NCBI GenBank assembly: GCA_934247125.1
Contig: CAKQIZ010000010.1
Coordinates: 1 to 32,878, forward strand
Direction of reading: 5' to 3'
DNA from: an uncultured Clostridia bacterium
Lineage (GTDB): Bacteria > Bacillota > Clostridia > Peptostreptococcales > Anaerovoracaceae
Length of the DNA stretch: 32,878 bases
Shown here: positions 21,389 through 29,449 of the stretch, one piece after another
Layout: every line of letters starts with the position of its first letter
Position numbering within the stretch: position 1 is the stretch's first letter
Program-made: the position numbers and the translations under genes
The notes under the pieces: model-generated
Seen by the model: only the letters and a program-made list of their open reading frames with translations
What the model was told of the DNA's origin: nothing
Database searches by the model: none

Positions 21389-22675
21389 CTATCGTCGATT
21401 GATCGTCCCGATGTCTTTCCTGTACTGCATGCCGTCAAAGCTGATCCTGCGGATATTGTCATATGCCTTGGCACGGGCTTCTTCGTGCGTCTTTCCGAGT
21501 GCTGTTACGCCGAGCACTCGGCCGCCGGAAGTTGCGATCACCGTCCCCGCGCTGTCTGCGTCACCTGCAGCCTTTGCAGCTGTACCGGCATGGAAAACGA
21601 TCACATCATCATCGACCTCGTCGAGCCCGCTGATCACTTTGCCCTTCTCGTAACTGCCGGGATATCCGCCCGATGCAGCAACTACGCACACTGCCTTTTC
21701 ATCACGCCACTTTATCTCGATATCTGCGAGCCTGTTTTCAGTTACTGCCACAAAAATATCCAATAAATCACTTTCGAGACGCGGCAGCACCGACTGGGTC
21801 TCCGGATCTCCGAAACGATTGTTGAACTCTATCACTTTCGGGCCGTCTTCCGATATCATCAGACCGATGAACAATACTCCTCTGAAATCCAGACCGTCCT
21901 TCCGGAAGCCTTTGAGCGTCGGTTCCAGTATCGTCTCTCTTATCTGCTCTTCGAGCTCCGGCGTGAACACAAGACTTGGCGAGTAAGTTCCCATACCGCC
22001 TGTGTTCGGGCCTTTGTCCCCGTCGAATATCCTCTTGTAATCCTGCGCAGATTCCATCGGCACGATCGAATTTTCATCCACGAAGCAGAGCATCGATGCT
22101 TCGATACCTGTCAGGAATTCCTCGACCACTACCTTGTCAGCTGCCGAGCCGAAGATCTTCTGACCCATCATTTCCTCTATCGCAGCCTTTGCATCCGCTT
22201 CATTCTCAGGTATCACAACACCTTTTCCGGCTGCAAGCCCGTCAGCCTTGAGCACCATCGGGTATCCGTAGATCCCGACCGCGGAAAGCAGCTCGTCCTT
22301 GTCAGTGAACTCTTTGTAGCCTGCCGTCGGGATATCATGCCTTGCGAGGAAAGCCTTGGTGAACGATTTGCTGGCCTCGAGCTGCGAGCATTTCTTATTC
22401 GGTCCGAAAACCCGCACTCCGCACTTTTCCAGCTCATCCACTATACCCATCGCAAGCGGCACCTCCGGCCCGATGACTGCCAGATCGATCTTTTCATCAG
22501 ATGCAAATCTGCAGATGCCCTCGATGTTCTCGGCGCTGACGTCTATACATTCTGCGACCGCCGCGATCCCGGCGTTTCCCGGAGCGCAGTACAATTTATC
22601 GATTTTGGGGCTCTGAGCCAGTTTCCAGCATATCGCATGCTCTCTGCCGCCTCCGCCCACAACTAAAACTTTCAT
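21389..22675 (-). CDS. purD: Phosphoribosylamine--glycine ligase (GARS)
   Basis: The 428-residue ATP-grasp enzyme joins glycine to phosphoribosylamine, step two of purine synthesis. The N-terminal KVLVVGGGGREHA, the ATP-binding block LKADGLAAGKGV (about 142-153), GPNTGGMGTYSP near 222 and IEFNNRFGDPETQ near 287 are all characteristic. The length is normal. AAGGAGG precedes the ATG at 22675. It is the last gene of the purine operon, 30 bases after the formyltransferase gene. Confidence 0.97.
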   Translation of the reverse strand: MKVLVVGGGGREHAICWKLAQSPKIDKLYCAPGNAGIAAVAECIDVSAENIEGICRFASDEKIDLAVIGPEVPLAMGIVDELEKCGVRVFGPNKKCSQLEASKSFTKAFLARHDIPTAGYKEFTDKDELLSAVGIYGYPMVLKADGLAAGKGVVIPENEADAKAAIEEMMGQKIFGSAADKVVVEEFLTGIEASMLCFVDENSIVPMESAQDYKRIFDGDKGPNTGGMGTYSPSLVFTPELEEQIRETILEPTLKGFRKDGLDFRGVLFIGLMISEDGPKVIEFNNRFGDPETQSVLPRLESDLLDIFVAVTENRLADIEIKWRDEKAVCVVAASGGYPGSYEKGKVISGLDEVDDDVIVFHAGTAAKAAGDADSAGTVIATSGGRVLGVTALGKTHEEARAKAYDNIRRISFDGMQYRKDIGTINRR

Positions 22676-22705
22676 CAGTGAACCTCCTTGTCATGCCTGC
22701 CGCTA

Positions 22706-23881
22706 TCAGTGATGGAACAGTCTCATGCCCGAGAAGTACATCGCGATGCCGTACTCGTTGCATGCTTCTATCACAAGATCGTCTCTGATCGAGCCGCCCG
22801 GCTGCGCGATGTATTTCACACCGCTGCGGTATGCCCTCTGGATATTGTCGCTGAACGGGAAGAAAGCATCTGATCCCAGCGCCACGCCGTCCATCTGATC
22901 GAGCCATGCCCTCTTTTCCTCTCTTGTGAGCGGATCCGGTTTCTCTGTGAAGACCTTTTCCCATTCACCGTCAGAGAGGACATCCATGTAGTCGTCGCTC
23001 ATGTAAACGTCGATAGCATTGTCTCTGTTCGGTCTGCCGACATCTTCTCTGAATGGAAGCTCGAGCACTTTAGGGCACTGGCGGAGGAGCCAGTTGTCAG
23101 CCTTCTGACCAGCCAGTCTCGTGCAGTGGATCCTTGACTGCTGACCTGCACCTATGCCGATCGCCTGCCCGCCCTTTACATAACAGACAGAATTCGACTG
23201 CGTGTATTTCAGCGTTATCAGTGCGATTATCAGATCGCGCTTCGCATCGTCCGAAACATCCTTGTTCTCCGTAACGAGCTTGCCGAGAAATTCCTCATTT
23301 ATAGGCATCTCGTTCCTGCCCTGCTCGAACGTCACGCCGAAAACCTGCTTCCTTTCCACGGGATCAGGCTTGTACTCCGGATCGATCTTGATTATGTTGT
23401 AGTTTCCTTTTTTCTTGGTCTTCAGGATCTCCAGCGCTTCCGGTTCGTAGCCCGGTGCGATCACGCCGTCGGAAACCTCGTGCTTGATGATGCTGGCTGT
23501 ATCCACGTCGCATACATCCGAAAGCGATATGAAATCGCCGAACGACGACATCCTGTCCGCGCCTCTCGCTCTCGCATACGCGCACGCCAGCGGCGACATG
23601 TCGCCCTGATCGTCGACCCAGTATATCTTTCTTTCAACGTCGCTGAGCGGAAGTCCCACTGCAGCTCCGGCCGGTGAAACGTGCTTGAACGATGTCGCAG
23701 CCGGAAGTCCTGTCGCTTCCCTGAGCTCTTTCACCAGCTGCCAGCCGTTGAACGCATCCATGAAGTTGATGTAGCCTGGTCTGCCGTTCAGCACTTCGAT
23801 CGGCAGCTCGCCGTTCTCCACGAAAATGCGGGAAGGCTTCTGGTTGGGGTTGCATCCGTATTTTAATTCTAATTCTTTCAT
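22706..23881 (-). CDS. purH: AICAR formyltransferase (stand-alone PurH transformylase)
   Basis: The 391-residue protein transfers a formyl group from 10-formyl-tetrahydrofolate to AICAR. It starts directly in the transformylase domain (LKYGCNPNQKPSR) and contains the catalytic K66-H67 in SFKHVSPAG, the KYTQSNSVCYVKGGQ block and a C-terminal GGSIRDD. Bifunctional PurH is usually over 500 residues with an N-terminal MGS-fold IMP cyclohydrolase domain; that domain is absent. The cyclisation activity is instead supplied by the gene directly upstream (23994-24707). AAGGAG precedes the ATG at 23881. The upstream 112-base spacer holds a few GC-rich inverted repeats. Confidence 0.94.
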   Translation of the reverse strand: MKELELKYGCNPNQKPSRIFVENGELPIEVLNGRPGYINFMDAFNGWQLVKELREATGLPAATSFKHVSPAGAAVGLPLSDVERKIYWVDDQGDMSPLACAYARARGADRMSSFGDFISLSDVCDVDTASIIKHEVSDGVIAPGYEPEALEILKTKKKGNYNIIKIDPEYKPDPVERKQVFGVTFEQGRNEMPINEEFLGKLVTENKDVSDDAKRDLIIALITLKYTQSNSVCYVKGGQAIGIGAGQQSRIHCTRLAGQKADNWLLRQCPKVLELPFREDVGRPNRDNAIDVYMSDDYMDVLSDGEWEKVFTEKPDPLTREEKRAWLDQMDGVALGSDAFFPFSDNIQRAYRSGVKYIAQPGGSIRDDLVIEACNEYGIAMYFSGMRLFHH

Positions 23882-23993
23882 TCGATTTCTCCTTATGCAA
23901 ATCTTGCAAAGTCTTTCATGCCGGAGCGCATGGCGCGTCTGGCGAGTGTCAGCTGCCGGAGCGCAGCCGCCGTGCGGCGCACAGCTGTTCCGG

Positions 23994-24707
23994 CTATTTA
24001 TTCTTGTTTATGATGCGCGTATCGTATTTTCCTGTTTCGATATCTATGAATCTCACGAACAGCGAAACCTTGTTGTCTTCGTTGAGGCTGTTCCACACCG
24101 TGTCTGCGAACGCGTCTATGTCACCGGTGATATCGACTTTCTCAGGTTCTCCCTCAAAACTCGGGAGCGGGTTCCCGTCGCCAATGTAAGTGTGTATGAA
24201 ACGTCCTTCGCCTGCCGGGCATCCTTCGTAGGCGAACGTGTTCCTTATGCAAAACTCAGGGTTTCCGTCGTCGCTCTTGAGTATGGACATCGCAAAATCA
24301 TATCTGCCGTTTTCCACGTTCATCACTCCTGATATTCTCGGGGTGAAGTTCGGATCGTCAGGCTCGAACTCGCGCGTGCGAAGCGCCTGTTCGAACGTCT
24401 TTCCCTCTGACATCAGATCGTATACCGTGTCTGTCTGGTCGCCGTTCGTCACGATCGTCGAGTTTCCAAGCACTCTTACCGGTGCATATATTATCAGGCT
24501 CGGATCGCTGAGCTTCGAAGGGTCGAACGCTTCCGTCCTGATCCCCTCGTCCTGCGTCACGAACACGCGGTTCCTGCTGTTCACACTCCTGCCCATGATG
24601 AAATACGCCGTCACTGCGTATCTGCCGTCTTCTGATTTTCCTATTACTATACCTCTGCCCGGGTACGCATTGCTGCTGAGCAGTGATGACAGTGATTTTT
24701 TCTGCAT
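23994..24707 (-). CDS. purO: IMP cyclohydrolase, PurO type
   Basis: The 237-residue protein resembles the archaeal-type IMP cyclohydrolase family PurO (IMP_cyclohyd), which closes FAICAR to IMP, the last step of the pathway. Recognisable stretches are NAYPGRGIVIGKS near the N terminus, AYFIMGRSVNSRNRVF (about 34-49), the DPSLIIYAPVR region and the C-terminal FVRFIDIETG. It lies between purF and the stand-alone AICAR formyltransferase that lacks its own cyclohydrolase domain, so context and sequence agree. It begins 6 bases after the purF stop. The protein is unrelated in fold to the N-terminal domain of PurH. Confidence 0.88.
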   Translation of the reverse strand: MQKKSLSSLLSSNAYPGRGIVIGKSEDGRYAVTAYFIMGRSVNSRNRVFVTQDEGIRTEAFDPSKLSDPSLIIYAPVRVLGNSTIVTNGDQTDTVYDLMSEGKTFEQALRTREFEPDDPNFTPRISGVMNVENGRYDFAMSILKSDDGNPEFCIRNTFAYEGCPAGEGRFIHTYIGDGNPLPSFEGEPEKVDITGDIDAFADTVWNSLNEDNKVSLFVRFIDIETGKYDTRIINKNK

Positions 24708-24713
24708 TATTAT

Positions 24714-26135
24714 CTACTCCCTTCCATCCCAGCAATAGGTGCAGAGCTTGCATTTGTCCACTCCTATCGCCTTGACTGTATCCTCGAGATCCTGGAATCT
24801 CAGACTGTCAAATTTAAGTCTCTTCCTTATCTCCTCAACCATCGCCCGGTGCTTCTCGGTCTTGCTGTCCGTGTACTCGGCGAGCAGCTCCTGCGAGACC
24901 TCCTCGGCTTCTATGCCTTCAAGGTCACGTATCACTCGTCTCGTGATGAGCTCGAGGTCGCTTACTGAACGTGAAAAGTTCAGGTATTTGCATCCGTACA
25001 TTATAGGCGGACATGCCGACCTTACGTGTATCTCTTTCGCGCCGTTGTCTATCAGGTAGCTGACTGTCTGGGAAAGCTGTGTCCCTCTTACGATCGAGTC
25101 GTCTATCAGCACGAATTTCTTGTCTCTTATGATCTGGAAAACCGGCACGAGCTTCATTTTCGCTATGCGGTCTCTCGCCTTCTGGTTCTGAGGCATAAAG
25201 CTTCTCGGCCATGTCGGCGTGTATTTGATGAGAGGTCTCGCATAAGGCACTCTCGATTTATTGGCATAACCCAGTGCGTGAGCCACTCCGCTGTCCGGCA
25301 CTCCTGCAACGTAGTCCACGTCCAAGTCTCCGTCTTTTTCTGCAAGGAGCCCGCCGTTGCTGTTTCTCATCAGCTCGACGTTGCGCCCCTCGTATATCGA
25401 AGTCGTATATCCGAAATATGTCCACAGGAATGCGCAGATCTTCATCTCGTTCTGCGGATCGGCAACTGTCTCTTCGCCGTCTGCCGTGATGAATGCGATC
25501 TCGGCCGGTCCCAGCTCGCGCTTGTATCTGTACCCTACGTTTATGAATGCGAACGACTCCGAAGCTGCGCAGTATGCGCCGTCTTTCTGCCCGATGATCA
25601 GCGGCGTCCTGCCGTATTTGTCTCTCGCCGCGTAAAGGCCTTCCTTCGTGAGTATCAGCATCGTCATGGATCCGTCGATCTTTGCCTGTGCGATCTTGAT
25701 GCCGTCCACGAGGTCTTTTCCCGTGGAAACGAGTGCCGCCACGAGTTCCGTATTATTTATATCTCCGCCGCTCATCGACATGAACTGCCCTGACATGTCG
25801 TCAAGCAGCTCCTTTACGAGTTCGGCTTTATTGTTTATGCGCCCTACTGTAGTGATGGCGTAGTCTCCCTGCCTGCTGCGAACTGTCAGCGGCTGCGGGT
25901 CGCCGTCGCTTATTGCGCCTATTCCCATCTTTCCGGACATTTCTTCTATGTCTGCTTCAAATTTGCTTCTGAAAGGTGAGTTTTCTATATTATGGATAGA
26001 ACGCTTGAAGCTGCCGCTGTCCTGCAGCACGCACATTCCTCCGTTCTTGGTCCCAAGATGTGAATGGTAGTCTGTGCCGAAGAACAGATCCATCACGCAG
26101 TCCTGTTTAGAAACAAAACCTATTACTCCACCCAT
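24714..26135 (-). CDS. purF: Amidophosphoribosyltransferase-like PurF lacking the N-terminal cysteine
   Basis: The 473-residue protein has an N-terminal Ntn-hydrolase (glutaminase) domain and a C-terminal phosphoribosyltransferase domain with the PRPP loop VLIDDSIVRGTQ (342-353). Canonical PurF starts M-C-G and uses that cysteine as nucleophile. Here the start is MGGVIGFVS, with glycine in its place. Candidate 4Fe-4S ligands matching the Bacillus enzyme remain: C234, C382, C462 and C465, plus C468. The ATG at 26135 is preferred because AAGGAG precedes it and because the longer in-frame extension is translated repeat DNA. Family role: first step, PRPP to phosphoribosylamine. Without the cysteine it may use ammonia or another amide donor. 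I recall similar M-G-G homologues in Clostridia and Bacteroidetes but cannot check. Confidence 0.88.
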   Translation of the reverse strand: MGGVIGFVSKQDCVMDLFFGTDYHSHLGTKNGGMCVLQDSGSFKRSIHNIENSPFRSKFEADIEEMSGKMGIGAISDGDPQPLTVRSRQGDYAITTVGRINNKAELVKELLDDMSGQFMSMSGGDINNTELVAALVSTGKDLVDGIKIAQAKIDGSMTMLILTKEGLYAARDKYGRTPLIIGQKDGAYCAASESFAFINVGYRYKRELGPAEIAFITADGEETVADPQNEMKICAFLWTYFGYTTSIYEGRNVELMRNSNGGLLAEKDGDLDVDYVAGVPDSGVAHALGYANKSRVPYARPLIKYTPTWPRSFMPQNQKARDRIAKMKLVPVFQIIRDKKFVLIDDSIVRGTQLSQTVSYLIDNGAKEIHVRSACPPIMYGCKYLNFSRSVSDLELITRRVIRDLEGIEAEEVSQELLAEYTDSKTEKHRAMVEEIRKRLKFDSLRFQDLEDTVKAIGVDKCKLCTYCWDGRE

Positions 26136-26147
26136 TAAAATGCTCCT

Positions 26148-26300
26148 TTCATATATTTGTCGGCGCCAGCCGACATAAAGGTTATACCCTTGTGGTATTT
26201 CATATATTTGTCGACCACAGGTCGACATCAGGTTGCCCCCGCCAAGGGGTTTCATTAGTGTGTCGATCGAAGATCGGCATAAAGGTTACCCCTGCAGGGG
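26148..26300 (-). repeat. Array of three two-hairpin ~51-nt modules between purN and purF
   Basis: Modules start at 26148, 26199 and 26251 and fill the whole gap between the purN stop and the purF ribosome binding site. Each reads TTCAT(A/T)-stem-ACAT(A/C)A(A/G)GTT-stem. The first stem is GTCGGC/GCCGAC, GTCGACC/GGTCGAC or GTCGATC/GATCGGC. The second is ATACC/GGTAT, CCCC/GGGG or CCCC/GGGG. Stem sequences change on both sides together, so RNA structure is kept. Translated in the purF frame they give a false N-terminal extension. Confidence 0.85.
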
Positions 26301-26876
26301 CTATTTCCTCATCTCTGCTATCGCGATCCTCAGGCCTTCCGCCAGGATCCTGTGCTCCGTCACCAGCACTCTGGCCGCCAGCTCCTCAGGCGTATCGCCC
26401 GGCAGTACCGGCACCTTTTCCTGCAGGATAATCTTGCCCGTGTCGACGCCCTCGTCGACGTAATGCACGGTCGCACCGCTTTCCTTTTCACCGCCGGCTA
26501 TCACCGCCTGGTGCACTCTTATCCCGTAGAACCCCTTGCCGCAGTACTTCGGTATCAGTGACGGATGTATGTTGATTATCCTGTTCCTGTAATTTTCTAT
26601 GATCTCCGGCGAAAGCACCTTCATATAGCCTGCCAGCACGATCATCTCCGCGCCGGATCTTTTTAGCTCCGCCAGCACGTCAGCCTGCGACTTTGCAACA
26701 GCCGCCGGAATACCCGCACGCGCAGCCCTTTCCAGTGCAAATGCGCCCTCTTTGCTCGATATGATCTCGACGATCTCCGCTTCAGGAAGCTCCCCCGCCG
26801 CGATCTTGTCTATCAGCGCCTGCAGGTTCGTGCCCCCGCCCGAGACGAGGACCGCCACCTTCGTTTTATCTCTCAT
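26301..26876 (-). CDS. purN: Phosphoribosylglycinamide formyltransferase (folate-dependent)
   Basis: The 191-residue enzyme formylates GAR with 10-formyl-tetrahydrofolate, step three of the pathway. Family landmarks are VLVSGGGTNLQALID (about 9-23), LAGYMKVLSP near 86, INIHPSLIPKYCGKGFYG (about 105-122) with the catalytic asparagine and histidine, and HYVDEGVDTG near 143 with the catalytic aspartate. The length is typical. It starts 12 bases after purM and is followed by the two-hairpin repeat array before purF. Confidence 0.96.
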   Translation of the reverse strand: MRDKTKVAVLVSGGGTNLQALIDKIAAGELPEAEIVEIISSKEGAFALERAARAGIPAAVAKSQADVLAELKRSGAEMIVLAGYMKVLSPEIIENYRNRIINIHPSLIPKYCGKGFYGIRVHQAVIAGGEKESGATVHYVDEGVDTGKIILQEKVPVLPGDTPEELAARVLVTEHRILAEGLRIAIAEMRK

Positions 26877-26888
26877 TTTCCCTGACCT

Positions 26889-27938
26889 CTATTCGTTATA
26901 GTTGAGGATGACCTTTTCATCCTTCATTTCCACGACTTCGCCTATCACGGATGCGTTTTCGCCCGCAGCCGCCAGCGCAGCCACGACAGCGTCGGCATCA
27001 GCAGCGTCGACTACCATCATCATCCCCACACCCATGTTGTAGGTCGAGAACATCTCTTTCCTGTCTATGTTGCCGCATTTCTTGATATACGGGAAGATCG
27101 GCGGCACCTCCCAGCTTCCCACGTCGATGGAAACAGCTGTGCCGGCAGGGAGGATCCTTGGAATGTTTTCGAAGAATCCGCCTCCGGTTATATGAACTAT
27201 CCCCTTTATATCGAATTTTGGCAGCACCGCATCGCATGCGTCTACATATATTCTGGTCGGAGTCAGCAGCGCCTCTCCGAGAGTCTGTCCCAGCTCCTCG
27301 ACGTAGTCAGTCACCTTCATGTCCATCTTGTCAAAGAACACTTTTCTCACCAGCGAATATCCGTTGCTGTGGATACCGCTTGACGGGATGCCTATGATCT
27401 TGTTGCCGACAGCGACTTTCTCACCTGTTATGATCCTGTCCCTGTCCACGATACCGACTGAAAATCCCGCCATATCGTATTCGCCTTCGCTGTAAAAGTC
27501 CGGCATCTCGGCAGTCTCGCCGCCTACGAGCGCGCTGCCCGACTGTTTGCAGCCGTCAGCTATGCCCTTTACGATATCTGCGATCTTCTCTGCCTTTACC
27601 TTGCCTGTCGCGATGTAATCCAGGAAAAACAGCGGTTTTGCCCCCTGGCACAGCACGTCGTTGACGCACATCGCAACGCAGTCGATACCTACGGTGTCAT
27701 GCTTGTCCATCAGGAACGCGATCTTGAGCTTCGTTCCCACGCCGTCAGTTCCGGACACCAGCACCGGCTGAGTCATGCCTTTCACGTCGAGACCGAAAAG
27801 GCTGCCGAAGCTGCCGAGGCCTGTCAGCACGTTTTCATTGAAAGTCCCTTTCACGTGCTCTTTCATCAGCGATACTGCACGCTCGCCTTCTTTGGTGTCA
27901 ACGCCTGCGTCTTTATATGTAAGTTTCTTGTCTTCCAT
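26889..27938 (-). CDS. purM: Phosphoribosylformylglycinamidine cyclo-ligase (AIR synthetase)
   Basis: The 349-residue PurM-fold ATPase closes the imidazole ring of AIR, step five. It begins [14 protein letters not shown], with the motif TYKDAGVD common to all PurM proteins. It contains [11 protein letters not shown] (about 57-67), [18 protein letters not shown] and [11 protein letters not shown] near 145. GGAGGAG before the ATG at 27938 fixes the start; an upstream start would add six residues. It lies 55 bases after purC and 12 before purN. Confidence 0.97.
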   Translation of the reverse strand: MEDKKLTYKDAGVDTKEGERAVSLMKEHVKGTFNENVLTGLGSFGSLFGLDVKGMTQPVLVSGTDGVGTKLKIAFLMDKHDTVGIDCVAMCVNDVLCQGAKPLFFLDYIATGKVKAEKIADIVKGIADGCKQSGSALVGGETAEMPDFYSEGEYDMAGFSVGIVDRDRIITGEKVAVGNKIIGIPSSGIHSNGYSLVRKVFFDKMDMKVTDYVEELGQTLGEALLTPTRIYVDACDAVLPKFDIKGIVHITGGGFFENIPRILPAGTAVSIDVGSWEVPPIFPYIKKCGNIDRKEMFSTYNMGVGMMMVVDAADADAVVAALAAAGENASVIGEVVEMKDEKVILNYNE

Positions 27939-27993
27939 TTGTATTCTCCTCCACATACGGATCTTTAACGTGATTTTTTCGCAAAATCGCAGG

Positions 27994-28701
27994 CTAGTCG
28001 TTTTTCACTCTTCTGAGGACTTCGGCATATGTCTCTTCGATCTTGCCGAGGTCGCGTCTGAATCTGTCCTTGTCCATCTTTTCGTTCGTCTCTACATCCC
28101 AGAGCCTGCATGTATCAGGCGAGATCTCGTCTGCCAGGATCACTTCACCGTCGTAAAGTCCAAATTCGATCTTGAAGTCTACCAGCTTGAGACCTTTGTC
28201 GAGGAAAAATTCCTTCAGCGTTTCGTTCACTACTGCCGTATATTCTTTCACTTTGGCGAGCTGTTCCTCTGTCACCAGCTTGAGTGCGAGCGCATGTGAC
28301 TCACACATGAGCGGGTCGCCGAGGTCATCGTTCTTGTATGAAAGCTCAAATGTCGGCTTGTCGAACACGATCCCTTCTTCTACGCCGTATCTCTTTGCAA
28401 ATGAGCCGGCCGAGATATTTCTCGTGATGACTTCCAGCGGAAGGATCTTCACTGCCTTTACGATCGTCTCTCTGTCGCTGATCTGCTCAATGTAGTGAGT
28501 AGGCACGCCTTTCTGCTCCAGAAGCTGCAGGATGATGTTCGTCATAGTGTTGTTGACTACGCCTTTTCCTACGATCTGGCCTTTTTTCTCGCCGTTGAAT
28601 GCTGTCGCATCATCTTTATAATCAACTATCAGACATTTGGGATCGTCTGTCTTGAAAACTTTCTTTGCCTTGCCTTCGTAAAGCTGCTCTAATTTCTTCA
28701 T
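27994..28701 (-). CDS. purC: SAICAR synthetase
   Basis: The 235-residue ATP-dependent ligase couples aspartate to CAIR. The start [15 protein letters not shown], the central [17 protein letters not shown] (about 90-106) and the C-terminal [13 protein letters not shown] near 196 are diagnostic of the short bacterial PurC. GAGGAGG precedes the ATG at 28701. It follows purE by 58 bases in the operon. Confidence 0.97.
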   Translation of the reverse strand: MKKLEQLYEGKAKKVFKTDDPKCLIVDYKDDATAFNGEKKGQIVGKGVVNNTMTNIILQLLEQKGVPTHYIEQISDRETIVKAVKILPLEVITRNISAGSFAKRYGVEEGIVFDKPTFELSYKNDDLGDPLMCESHALALKLVTEEQLAKVKEYTAVVNETLKEFFLDKGLKLVDFKIEFGLYDGEVILADEISPDTCRLWDVETNEKMDKDRFRRDLGKIEETYAEVLRRVKND

Positions 28702-28759
28702 ATCGTAACCTCCTCGTATATCGTGTTATCTGGTGTTTGTATCGTTTATACTGTTTATG

Positions 28760-29251
28760 CTATCTGTTCTTCGCTTCGTTGAATTCGCGGTCGAGCGCGA
28801 TGATATCTTCTTCCTGTTTTTTCTTGAAAGCCTTGATTGCTTCTCTGAGCGCCGGATCCGCTGTGCTCAGGATCTGGACTGCCAGCAGCGCCGCGTTTTC
28901 TGCACCGTCGATCGCAACTGTTGCGACCGGCACGCCTTTTGGCATCTGCACCACGGAAAGAAGCGAGTCGAGTCCGTCCATAGTGCTTGATTTCATCGGG
29001 ATGCCTATCACCGGCAGCGGTGTCGTTGCCGCCAGGACTCCGGCCAGGTGCGCCGCTTTGCCCGCTGCGGCTATGATGCATCCGAAACCGTTCGCCTCCG
29101 CGTCTGCCGCGAACTGTTCCGCCTGTTTCGGCGTTCTGTGTGCCGAAATGATCCTTGTCTCATATTCTACGCCGAAATTTTCGAGCATCTGCTCTGCTTT
29201 CTGGACTACCGGATAATCCGATTTGCTGCCCATCACTATTCCAACCTTCAT
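28760..29251 (-). CDS. purE: N5-carboxyaminoimidazole ribonucleotide mutase, class I PurE
   Basis: The 163-residue protein has the signature VGIVMGSKSDYPV at the N terminus and IISAHRTPKQ near 34-43, the SAHRTP form of class I mutases that act with PurK on N5-CAIR. No purK lies in the window, so PurK must be elsewhere or CO2 must be used directly. AAGGAG precedes the ATG at 29251. A three-module hairpin array and a further long hairpin separate it from purL. Confidence 0.95.
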   Translation of the reverse strand: MKVGIVMGSKSDYPVVQKAEQMLENFGVEYETRIISAHRTPKQAEQFAADAEANGFGCIIAAAGKAAHLAGVLAATTPLPVIGIPMKSSTMDGLDSLLSVVQMPKGVPVATVAIDGAENAALLAVQILSTADPALREAIKAFKKKQEEDIIALDREFNEAKNR

Positions 29252-29262
29252 AATGCACTCCT

Positions 29263-29449
29263 TTCATTAGTGTGTCGGTCGAAGACCGACATCAGGTTAC
29301 TCCCGCAGGTAGCTTCATTAGTGTGTCGGTCGAAGGCCGACATCAGGTTACTCCCACAGGTAGCTTCATTAGTGTGTCGGTCGAAGACCGACATAAAGGC
29401 TATCCCTGCGGAGGCGGCGCAGGGCGCCGTCCCGCAGCAGGGGTTTCAT
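29263..29449 (-). repeat. Array of three two-hairpin ~51-nt modules plus a long hairpin between purL and purE
   Basis: Modules start at 29263, 29314 and 29365 with a period of exactly 51. All three carry the stem GTCGGTC-GAA-GACCGAC (one has a G-T pair). They are the same family as the array at 26148-26300. After the third module comes a larger hairpin (about 29405-29437), CTGCGGAGGCGGCGC against GCGCCGTCCCGCAG. The array fills the complete purL-purE gap. Confidence 0.87.

Noticed and set aside
26136..26255. N-terminal extension of purF by 40 residues
   Set aside because: The extension is translated repeat array. The ribosome binding site and the family N terminus both place the start at 26135.
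29263..29415. Possible CRISPR array (regularly spaced 51-bp units)
   Set aside because: Whole units repeat with no unique spacers, the units contain two internal hairpins, and there are no cas genes. The same holds for the arrays at 3736 and 20558.
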